Below are positions 31,378-37,496 of a DNA stretch of 37,496 nucleotides, one piece after another (position 1 is the first letter of the stretch; each line of letters starts with the position of its first letter). Made by a program: the position numbers and the translations under genes. The DNA comes from Streptomyces sp. CBMA156 (GTDB lineage: Bacteria; Actinomycetota; Actinomycetes; Streptomycetales; Streptomycetaceae). The DNA is taken from contig NZ_MSJQ01000159.1 in NCBI RefSeq assembly GCF_014596515.1, positions 1 to 37,496 on the forward strand, written 5' to 3'. Below the pieces are notes generated by a model. It was not told the DNA's origin. It did not search any database and saw nothing but the letters and a program-made list of their open reading frames with translations.

Positions 31378-31556
31378 AACCCAGGATCCAAGGACCCGCC
31401 CCGCACCACCCCGCACCGCCCCGCACCACCCCGGCCCACCCCGGCCCGGCCCGGCCCACCCCGGCCCGACCCGCCCCGCACCACCCCGCACCGCCCCGCA
31501 CCACCCCGGCCCGCACCACCCCGGCCCACCCCGGCCCGGCCCGGCCCGGCGGCCGC
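31378..31556. repeat. C-rich low-complexity repeat, G-quadruplex-prone on the minus strand
   Basis: About 180 bases consist almost only of CCCCG, CACC and GGCCC units, with few Gs in runs on the plus strand. A 45-base block starting GACCCGCCCCGCACC recurs at 31393 and 31468, 75 bases apart. The minus strand has many GGGG runs with short spacers, a strong quadruplex pattern. It fills the gap between the tpg-like gene and the next gene, just ahead of the ribosome binding site region. Confidence 0.75.
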
Positions 31557-31589
31557 CCACCACCGAACCCCTCACCAGAGGAGCAGCAC

Positions 31590-32520
31590 GTGGACCAGCC
31601 CGAGTACACCCGGTGGAACACCGTCCCCGCCCACCTGCGCACCGCCACCCAGCTCGCCGCCCTCGACCTCCCGCGCCAGCCCGCCGGCCCCGTGCGCGCC
31701 ACCATCGCCACCCGCAACCCCGGCACCGGCCGCAAGGACGAGTTCGACCTGTACGACCTCGGCGAGACCCGCCCGACCCCGGCCACCGCCGCGCAGCTCA
31801 CCGCGGCCGCCGCCCGCCGCACCACCAACACCCGCACCTGCACCGACTGCGGCGCCCACCCCGAAACCCCCTGCACCTTTTCCTCCGGCGACGGTGACGG
31901 TGACGGCGGCCGCGTCCTGTGCGGGACCTGCCTGCACATCACCCACCTGCGCACCCGCCAGGCCGAGGCCCGTGCCGCCGCCCGGGACGTCACCGCCACC
32001 GCCGCCCGCCTCCTGGCCGACGAGCACCTGGCCGTCCTCCACGTCGACTACACCCCGGGCGAGCCCACCGCGGGCGGCAACCCCCGCCCGCCGGCCGCCG
32101 CCCGCCTGGTCGCCGTCGACCGCACCGGCGCCCCGTTCTGCGACCGCACCGTGCGTCTGACCGGCCCCCGCACCCCCGGCGCCCCCATCCACGCCACCGA
32201 CCCGGCCCAGACCATGGCCGACCTCGCCGGCCTGCTCGCCGAGCGCACCATCGTCATCTGGACCCCCACCGACCTCGACCCCCTCTACGACGCCCTGCGC
32301 CGCCTCAAGCTCAACACCGCCCTGCTGCCCGAAGGCCGCGTCAACACCCTGTACCCGGCCGCCACCCAGTGGCGCGCCGACCTCGACCCGCGCACCGGCG
32401 AACACCGCGGCCCCCACCCCGCCCGGCACCGCCGACCGCCTCCTCCTCCTGCTCCGGATGGCCGCCGCCGACGCCCCGCCCACCGACCAGCCGGACAGCC
32501 AGGAGGAGACGCGCCCGTGA
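31590..32520 (+). pseudogene. Zinc-binding protein with exonuclease-like domain, apparent frameshift near its end
   Basis: GTG with AGAGGAG upstream. The N-terminus, EYTRWNTVPAHLRTATQLAA, resembles the small streptomycete RRQRL-type zinc proteins and is followed by CTDCGAHPETPC and CGTC zinc ligands. The second half, VLHVDYTPGE..ARLVAVDRTGAPFCDRT and LLAERTIVIWTPTDLDPLYD, follows the strand and helix pattern of DnaQ-like exonucleases but with altered acidic residues. Near 32395 the frame must shift +1 to read GTADRLLLLLRMAAADAPPT and end at 32520, overlapping the next GTG. Without the shift the frame becomes arginine/proline noise. It lies in the tap/tpg direction and could be part of that operon. 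Enzyme activity is doubtful. Confidence 0.55.
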
Positions 32521-32696
32521 CCACCACCCCCCCGGCCAGCCCGACCCCAGCCCTCCCGGCCCCGGCCGCCCCGGCCCCGCAGGCCTCCACCCCGCCCGCG
32601 GTGCTGCTCCTGGACCCCGCCGCGCTGACCGACCCGGCCGAACGCGCCCGCCGACCCGCGCCGCTGGGACTGGGCCGGCGACACCCCCTGACCTGA
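32517..32696 (+). CDS. Small proline/alanine-rich protein (59 aa)
   Basis: The GTG overlaps the TGA of the preceding gene (GTGA) and CAGGAGGAG lies 8-9 bases upstream, a strong start. The product begins MTTTPPASPTPALPAPAA and contains AVLLLDPAALTDPAERA. From there another frame (PRRWDWAGDTP) is as plausible, so its last 15 residues are uncertain. Probably a small accessory plasmid protein; function unknown. Confidence 0.5.
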   Translation: MTTTPPASPTPALPAPAAPAPQASTPPAVLLLDPAALTDPAERARRPAPLGLGRRHPLT

Positions 32697-33138
32697 CGCC
32701 ACCCGGGCCAACCCGTCCGGCACCGTGGTGCCGGACGGCGGAGACTGGGCGGGCCGGTCCGCACCCGGACCCCCGAGCGGGCAGCGGACCGGCCTGGGCA
32801 GGGTGCCGGCACCCTGCGGCGAGTTCCTGGCCCACCTGTTCCTCCCCGCTCGCGAGTTCCTTCTTCGCCCCCGGCGCCACCAGGCGGGAGGAGCGCGGAG
32901 GGGAGGCGGCCGGGACTGCGGGCCGCTTGCCCTGCGACTCCAGCCCGCCTCCTACAGTTCGGTCCACCCGCAAGCCCGCCCACCCCGGCCGTTGAGCGGG
33001 TGCCAGACCGGAGCCGACGGGCCGCGCTGGACCAGATCCTCGATCCGGGCGGCCCCGGCCGGGACGGCGTCCAGCAGCGCGGCGGCGGCCGGGTGCAGGT
33101 CCGTGACCGTCGCGCCGGTGTCGGCGGCCGGATGCCTG
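32697..33138. other. Non-coding or relic stretch between convergent genes
   Basis: No complete gene is visible. On the minus strand, from about 33130 to 32960, one frame reads PAAAALLDAVPAGAARIEDL then VQRGPSAPVWHPLNG and stops; it lacks a start and overlaps the 3' end of the NACHT gene. It may be the tail of a lost gene. The rest shows nothing definite. Confidence 0.4.
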
Positions 33139-35514
33139 TCAGCTGTCGGCGGTGAGGTGAACGGTGGGAGGGAGGGGCGGTCGGGGTGGTGCGAGCAGGT
33201 GGCCGCTGTCGTCCGGGGCGGTGCTGTGGGTGACGGGGTGCGGGTGGGCGGCGAGCCAGTGCTGGAGTTCGCGGTGGCGGAACTGGTAGGAGGAGCCGGA
33301 CAGGCGCATCAGTCCGGTGTCGCAGCAGTGGTCGAGGAAGACACCGAGCCGCCAGGGCAGCCGCCTGCGGGAGCAGAGGATGAAGACCAGGTATCGTCGG
33401 GCGCCGCTTCTGGTGAGTCCGGCCAGGAGCCCTGCCATGGACCCAAAGACGAGGAGCGTCGGCAATCCGTCGGCGATGTAGTCCACGATGGTGTAGTCCA
33501 CGATGACTTCAGAGGTGTAGGGCGGGTGATCGATGTGCGTGATTTCGATGTCGCGGGGGTCGTCGTAGCGGATGAAGAAGACCGTTAAGGTCATCCAGAT
33601 CATGACCGAGAGCGCAGCCACTACGGCCAGAGCGGCGCCGACGACGAGTTCTCCGCGGATGATGCGGCGGGGAGCGACGGCTGCGGCCGGTGGCACCCTG
33701 AGCGCTGCCGCGATTCCCCGGATCAGCCCCAGCGCAGCCCCACCAGAAATGCACAGGAAAGCCCACATCGCCAACTGGCGACGTGATTCCTCGTCTCCGA
33801 ATAGGGAAAAGTTCTCAAGGTCCGAACGGAGGTGGTAGTTAAAAACCTGGTTCAGGACCCAGATCACGGCCCCGCAGGCGGCGCCCGCCGGCAGGTCGGT
33901 CAGCAGGGCTCTGTAGACGTGTCGACGTCCGGCCGGTGTCCGCAGGGCGGCTAGGTCCGTGCCGGCGGGCCGGTCGGGGCGGGAGCGGAGGGTGAGGAAG
34001 GCCGTCAGCGCCGCCACTGCCCCGTACACACAGAGGCTCACGACCCGCCACCCCTGGGCGACACTCTGCTCTGCCACATACACGATGGGGCTCAGGACCG
34101 TGAGTGTGGTCAGGGTGGCGTCGGTCCAGCGGACCAGGTTGGTGCCGGCCATGGGCCAGAGGCGGTGGAGGGTGAGGTCGGTTCTGGCGCCGGTGCCGTG
34201 TGCTGTTGAGCCGTCGGAAGGGGCGGGGGTGGCGAGGTGTCTGGCGAGGCGGGCGAGCCAGCGGTGGGTGTCGTCGGGGTGGTGGCGGCGGTGTGGGTGG
34301 AGGTTGAGGCTGGCGGGGATGTAGCGGGCGAGGAGGTATTGCTCGAGGTCGTGGGGGGTGGTGTGTTGTAGGAGGTCGGCGGGGTCGTGGTCGTGGGCGT
34401 GGACGGTGGCGGCCAGGCACAGGCGCCAGGGGGTGGAGAGGGCGGTGGCGAGGGGGCCGGTGGGGTCGTCGCGCAGGGTGTTGAGGACGGTCTGCCAGCG
34501 GTCGCGGTCGATGGCGCGCTGGCTCAGGTAGGTGTGGGCGTCGGCCGGGGGGACGGCGTCGATCTCGATACGGGCGGCGTCGGTCAGGCGGGCGCGCGCG
34601 GCCAGCGCATCGTAGTGGGCGGTGCGGCAGGTCAGCACCAGCGGCCCGGCGTCGAGTCCGTCCTGGTAGGCGTTGAGGGCGCGCAGGGCCGCGAGGGCCC
34701 TGGGGGCGTCGGGTGCGGGGGTGCCGTCGGGGAGGGTGGGGTCCATCTCGTCCAGGCCATCCAGGACCGGGAGCACCCGGCGGTGGCGGACGAGTTCGGT
34801 GGCCATCGCGGCGGGCCAGTCGTAGGCCTCGACGAGACGGTGGACGAGCAGGTCGGGCAGCGGGACACTGGTGTCCCACGAGGCGAGGGACAGGCGCACC
34901 GGCACGGGGTCGTCCTCACCGCGTCCGTCGAGGAGGGCGAGCATGAGTTCCAGGGCGAGGACGGTCTTGCCGGAGCCGGCGGCGCCGGTGACGACGAGGC
35001 GGCGGGGGCGGGTGCGGCGGTAGTAGTCGGCGACGTCCGGGACGGTGGGCGTGCCGTCGAACAGCCGCCCGGCGTCGGGGGCGTCCGCCGCGCGGGCCGG
35101 CGCGGCGCGGAGCGTGAAGGTGAGGTTGATGCGCTGGGTGTCGGCGCCGAGCAGTTGCCGCCTCTGATCGCCCTCGGCCTTCTTGACCTGGGAGGCCAGG
35201 TTGGCGGCCCAGCCGCGCGACAGGTTCGCGGTGTCCCGCTCCACCGGGCGGCGCAGCCCCAGCGTGCTGACCCCCAGGCTGAGGACAGCCACCACCAGGC
35301 CCAGCGCCGCAAGCCGATCCGCGAGCGAGTGATCCCCCTTCCCGGTCCACGGCTGCGCGGCGAACACCGCCGACACCACCAGGAGCACCGCACCGCCCGA
35401 GGCGACCCACAGCCAGAGACGGCGGTGCGCCCGCCTCCCGGGCTCCGGCCTCACCGCGGGGCCCCGGAGATCGCGGCGCACAGAGGGCGGAAGCGGCACA
35501 GTCGTGTGGCACAA
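33139..35514 (-). CDS. Membrane NACHT NTPase
   Basis: 791 residues from a TTG at 35514 (a GTG at 35499 is an alternative; neither has a strong ribosome binding site). Two membrane helices at about 31-53 and 66-87 precede a NACHT domain. Walker A is VVTGAAGSGKT near 174-184, Walker B plus acidic box is VLPVLDGLDEMD near 247-258, and sensor-like LVLTCRTAHYD is near 293-302, followed by winged-helix-like sequence. From about 475 come six or so hydrophobic segments, then a cytoplasmic tail with FRHRELQHWLAAH, typical of streptomycete NACHT proteins. Bacterial NACHT proteins include anti-phage sensors; this membrane-anchored form may guard the envelope. That role is inference. No partner gene is adjacent. 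Confidence 0.85.
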   Translation of the reverse strand: MCHTTVPLPPSVRRDLRGPAVRPEPGRRAHRRLWLWVASGGAVLLVVSAVFAAQPWTGKGDHSLADRLAALGLVVAVLSLGVSTLGLRRPVERDTANLSRGWAANLASQVKKAEGDQRRQLLGADTQRINLTFTLRAAPARAADAPDAGRLFDGTPTVPDVADYYRRTRPRRLVVTGAAGSGKTVLALELMLALLDGRGEDDPVPVRLSLASWDTSVPLPDLLVHRLVEAYDWPAAMATELVRHRRVLPVLDGLDEMDPTLPDGTPAPDAPRALAALRALNAYQDGLDAGPLVLTCRTAHYDALAARARLTDAARIEIDAVPPADAHTYLSQRAIDRDRWQTVLNTLRDDPTGPLATALSTPWRLCLAATVHAHDHDPADLLQHTTPHDLEQYLLARYIPASLNLHPHRRHHPDDTHRWLARLARHLATPAPSDGSTAHGTGARTDLTLHRLWPMAGTNLVRWTDATLTTLTVLSPIVYVAEQSVAQGWRVVSLCVYGAVAALTAFLTLRSRPDRPAGTDLAALRTPAGRRHVYRALLTDLPAGAACGAVIWVLNQVFNYHLRSDLENFSLFGDEESRRQLAMWAFLCISGGAALGLIRGIAAALRVPPAAAVAPRRIIRGELVVGAALAVVAALSVMIWMTLTVFFIRYDDPRDIEITHIDHPPYTSEVIVDYTIVDYIADGLPTLLVFGSMAGLLAGLTRSGARRYLVFILCSRRRLPWRLGVFLDHCCDTGLMRLSGSSYQFRHRELQHWLAAHPHPVTHSTAPDDSGHLLAPPRPPLPPTVHLTADS

Positions 35515-36072
35515 CTACCTTGGAAACACGCTTTCATGACGCCACGTTAGAACATGAAGCGAGCGGCGGGAGACCGGTTCCCGCCCTCCACACACCCCTA
35601 CGGGAAGGCGGGGCCGCCGTATCCCGCCGATCCGATCCGGTGCGGACGCCGGTCAGGGCCGCAGCGTGCCGCGGCCTGCTGTGCCGTCGTTCGGGCCGTC
35701 GCCGAGCCCGCGGCCGCCGCCCCGTCCGTGCCGCCGTTCTGGGGCGTCGTCCAGACTGTCTGGGCCGCCGCCGAGGACGTCGCCCTGGTCGTCGCCGACG
35801 TGGTCCTGGGCGCGGCCGGCGTGGCCCTGGGCGTCCTGGTGGTGCTCGCTGCCGCCGCCCGCTGTGCCGCCGGGGGTGGTGGCCGCAGGTTTTCCTGTGT
35901 GGGGGTGCGAGCTCCACCCTCTGGACGGGAAGTCCTGCGGTCTCAAGGGGTAGCCGGGGTCCTACCGCCCGCCCGCCCGCCCGCCCGCCGCCCGCCGCCC
36001 GCCGCCCGCCCGTCGGACGGCAGGCCGGCCGTGCCGCGCCCCAGCCCCACCGCCGCGCTCTGCCCAGGGCTG
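35515..36072. other. No confident gene (about 560 bases)
   Basis: A plus-strand frame encodes a hydrophobic stretch, VVLGAAGVALGVLVVLAAAA, near 35805-35865. The minus strand has a glycine/histidine/aspartate-rich frame in the same place. Neither has a clear start site. A degenerate similarity to the segment near 36720-36780 (GCCCTGG.TGTCCTGGTGGTG) suggests an old duplication. The beginning holds the likely promoter of the NACHT gene. Confidence 0.4.
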
Positions 36073-36468
36073 TCAGGCGTCGTCGTCGGGCCGGACGGGC
36101 GCGGTGAGGAGGAACAGCCGGCCCGCCTCGGCGGCGGACCGGAAGTCGAAGACGCCGGTGAACGGGCCGGTGACCAGCAGCAGGGCACCATGTCCGTGGA
36201 CACGCTGACGCCACTCGCGGGTGGCGGCGACCTCGCCGTCGAACCAGACCAGACCACCGGGGCGGCGAACGGTCAGCCGACAGCCGGCCAGGACCGTCGA
36301 CCACGCGGACTGCGGGCCGGCCGCGAGTGCCAGGTCGTCGCGCCCGGCCCACCCGTCCTCGGCGAGCAGAGGACGGGTGGGAGCAGCAGGGACGATCAGA
36401 GCCGGACGACGGTCGAGCATCAGCTCCGGCCAGGGCCGGCCCAAACCGGTACCACTGATCATCTCCAT
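36073..36468 (-). CDS. Hypothetical protein (131 aa)
   Basis: ATG at 36468 with GAAGGGG 6 bases before. The protein starts MEMISGTGLGRPWPELMLDR and continues with beta-rich segments such as LAGCRLTVRRPGGLVWFDGE and GHGALLLVTGPFTGVFDFRS, ending VRPDDDA. It looks like a compact cytoplasmic beta protein. No family is recognised. It lies 50 bases downstream of a small membrane-protein gene in the same direction, so the two may form a subtelomeric operon. Confidence 0.65.
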   Translation of the reverse strand: MEMISGTGLGRPWPELMLDRRPALIVPAAPTRPLLAEDGWAGRDDLALAAGPQSAWSTVLAGCRLTVRRPGGLVWFDGEVAATREWRQRVHGHGALLLVTGPFTGVFDFRSAAEAGRLFLLTAPVRPDDDA

Positions 36469-36518
36469 GTACGCCCCTTCCCCCCACACCCGGCCCGTCC
36501 ACCCTGTCCCCGGACAGA

Positions 36519-36791
36519 TCACATCATCAGGCAGGAGAAGCCACCGGCGTCGGCGAACGGACAGACCAGAAGCCAGAGAACGATCAGTCCCGCCACGCCG
36601 CCGCCGAGGACATCGGCCCTGGACGGCGCCCGCGTCGTCCAGGTGGTGCTCGTCGTGGCTTCGGTGTCGCCGGGCCGTGCTGCGCCCCGGTCTTCGGCGT
36701 CTGGGGCCGGGCCCGGTCCTGCGTCTTGGGGTGTGGTCTGGCGGTCGGGGGCGTCGCCCTGGATGTCCTGGTGGTGATGGGGTTTTTCCAT
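36519..36791 (-). CDS. Small tail-anchored membrane protein (90 aa)
   Basis: ATG at 36791. The first 60 residues are hydrophilic and probably disordered (MEKPHHHQDIQGDAPDRQ, then many A, P, D and T). The end is a single hydrophobic helix, LGGGVAGLIVLWLLVCPFAD, followed by AGGFSCLMM. This topology predicts a C-terminal membrane anchor with the bulk in the cytoplasm. No family is recognised. It appears to lead the two-gene leftward unit with 36073-36468. The upstream 250 bases are AT-richer and probably hold its promoter. Confidence 0.5.
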   Translation of the reverse strand: MEKPHHHQDIQGDAPDRQTTPQDAGPGPAPDAEDRGAARPGDTEATTSTTWTTRAPSRADVLGGGVAGLIVLWLLVCPFADAGGFSCLMM

Positions 36792-37052
36792 TCGGTTTTT
36801 GATGGGTTTTCCGCATGGGGCGAGATAGTGGTTCTACCGGAATTCCGCGTCACATCGTCAACGGCGGGCTGTGGTGGTTTTCTGAGGGGGCATGGAGTGG
36901 GATTCCTGTCGCTACACAAGGGTCGGGTTGATGCATTCCGGTGGTCGGGGTTGGATGAGGGTGCCGGGTGTGGCGGGATTGGCTGACGGCGGGATTCTGA
37001 TACGGGGTCATGGCGTTGTTTCCGGGTGTGGGGAATTCGAGTCGGGCCCGAT
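36792..37052. other. AT-richer subtelomeric stretch without a clear gene
   Basis: The base composition falls well below the rest of the window and the strand is G/T-rich on the plus side. Open frames (for example plus 36726-36986) have no ribosome binding site and poor codon bias. It probably carries the promoter of the leftward gene at 36791. Confidence 0.45.
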
Positions 37053-37083
37053 GGGTCTAGACCCTTAGGAAGGGTCTAGACCT
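37053..37083. repeat. Tandem 12-base palindromes
   Basis: GGGTCTAGACCC (37053-37064) is a perfect palindrome and is repeated with one change as GGGTCTAGACCT at 37072-37083, 19 bases on. It lies between the last genes and the terminal hairpins. It may be an operator or a protein-binding site of the telomere region. Confidence 0.55.
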
Positions 37084-37239
37084 CTCACAGGACAGTCACG
37101 ATGAGTGTTGACGTCAGGCAGGGGGTTGCTCATCGCGACGATGGGTGACATGCTGTGGGGGCGCCAGGGAAGGCCGGCCTGCCTGTCCTGATGGGATGGC
37201 GAGGGCGGCGACGGACAGGAGAGCCACCCCCCTCCTCCC

Positions 37240-37493
37240 GGTCAGCCAGGCGCACGGAGTGCGCCAAAACCCCCACTGACCAGCAGAAATACCGGCCTGG
37301 ACCAGCGAGGCACCGGCCCGAAGGGCCCCGGCGCGGACGCGCCGGCACCCCGACGGAAGGACCACCCGGCCACCGAGCCGAACCCCCGCCGACCCGACGG
37401 CGGCGGAGCCGACGTCACACTCCGCTACTGCGCCCCGGAGGGGCGCCACAACGCTCCGTCACGCTAGTGACGGCGCGTCATGTCTGCGGAGCG
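37240..37493. other. Hairpin array at the right end, candidate plasmid telomere
   Basis: At least six perfect hairpins lie in about 255 bases. GGCGCAC/GTGCGCC (37249-37265, loop GGA) is nested in GGTCAG/CTGACC (37240-37245 with 37276-37281). The next are GGCCC/GGGCC (37315-37327, loop GAA), CCGGCGC/GCGCCGG (37328-37345, loop GGAC) and CCGCCG/CGGCGG (37386-37403). GCGCCCC/GGGGCGC (37430-37446, loop GGA) and CCGTCAC/GTGACGG (37456-37473) follow. CGCTCCG at 37452 can also pair with CGGAGCG at 37487-37493. Dense palindromes with GNA loops on the 3'-ending strand are the mark of Streptomyces telomeres. The sequence differs from the archetypal type. The tap/tpg-like genes nearby agree. Confidence 0.7.
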
Positions 37494-37496
37494 GAC

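Noticed and set aside
31378..31556. Internal telomere remnant
   Set aside because: The tract is simple C-rich sequence without the paired palindromes seen at 37240-37493.
36726..36986. Plus-strand 86-codon gene
   Set aside because: There is no ribosome binding site, its start lies antisense to the 36519-36791 gene, and the codon bias is weak.
37240..37496. Archetypal Streptomyces telomere
   Set aside because: The last bases read inward (GTCCGCTCCGCAGAC) do not match the archetypal CCCGCGGAGCGGG start as I remember it. Only the hairpin style is shared.

Overview
The window is very GC-rich (codon third positions almost all G or C) and carries hallmarks of a linear plasmid from a streptomycete (Streptomyces, Kitasatospora or a close relative). 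The main ones are an iteron-bearing initiator gene followed by a DnaB-type helicase gene (rep1-rep2, 6.85-9.88 kb), a telomere-maintenance pair resembling tap and tpg (28.3-31.3 kb), and a right end packed with G/C-rich hairpins that looks like a plasmid telomere (37.24-37.49 kb). The left edge cuts through a gene, so the window is probably the right part of a larger replicon. All family assignments rest on reading motifs; no database search was possible.

Layout. 0-2.5 kb: a leftward operon of small, overlapping plasmid genes of unknown function, divergent from a GntR-type regulator (2.68 kb) with a long inverted repeat between them. 3.2-6.3 kb: three overlapping rightward genes: an HTH plus P-loop kinase, a nucleotide-kinase/HAD-phosphatase fusion, and a 6-phosphogluconate-dehydrogenase-like enzyme. 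6.3-9.9 kb: the replicon, with palindromic iterons inside rep1 and a strong terminator after rep2. 10-15.1 kb: a mosaic of small genes and relics. It holds a 5' copy of tap joined to the 3' end of another dnaB, a Zn-finger protein shaped like a DnaB ATPase but lacking its catalytic residues, a second palindrome cluster in a broken rep-like gene, and a CoiA-like fragment. 15.4-16.5 kb: a DUF4157 protein with a C-terminal deaminase-like domain. 17.3-18.5 kb: two coupled winged-helix genes behind palindromic operators. 18.6-22 kb: leftward zinc-ribbon protein, FBH1/UvrD-like helicase and DUF6083-like protein. 22-24.7 kb: a degraded zone with frameshifted genes. 24.7-28.3 kb: a small membrane protein, an HTH/coiled-coil/TPR protein, and a second rep-like gene with its own in-gene iterons and four Zn knuckles. 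28.3-32.7 kb: tap-like and tpg-like genes, a C-rich repeat, and a zinc/exonuclease-like gene. 33.1-35.5 kb: a membrane NACHT NTPase. 36-36.8 kb: two small genes. 37.05-37.5 kb: tandem palindromes and the candidate telomere.

How it fits together (inference). Rep1 would bind the iterons and load Rep2 to start bidirectional replication. The Tap-like and Tpg-like proteins would then patch the single-stranded 3' ends at the terminal hairpins. Two further iteron modules, a partial tap and a partial dnaB suggest the plasmid is a composite that absorbed parts of at least one other linear replicon. The NACHT protein and the deaminase effector are accessory conflict genes. The kinase/HAD/dehydrogenase operon is the least explained intact gene set.
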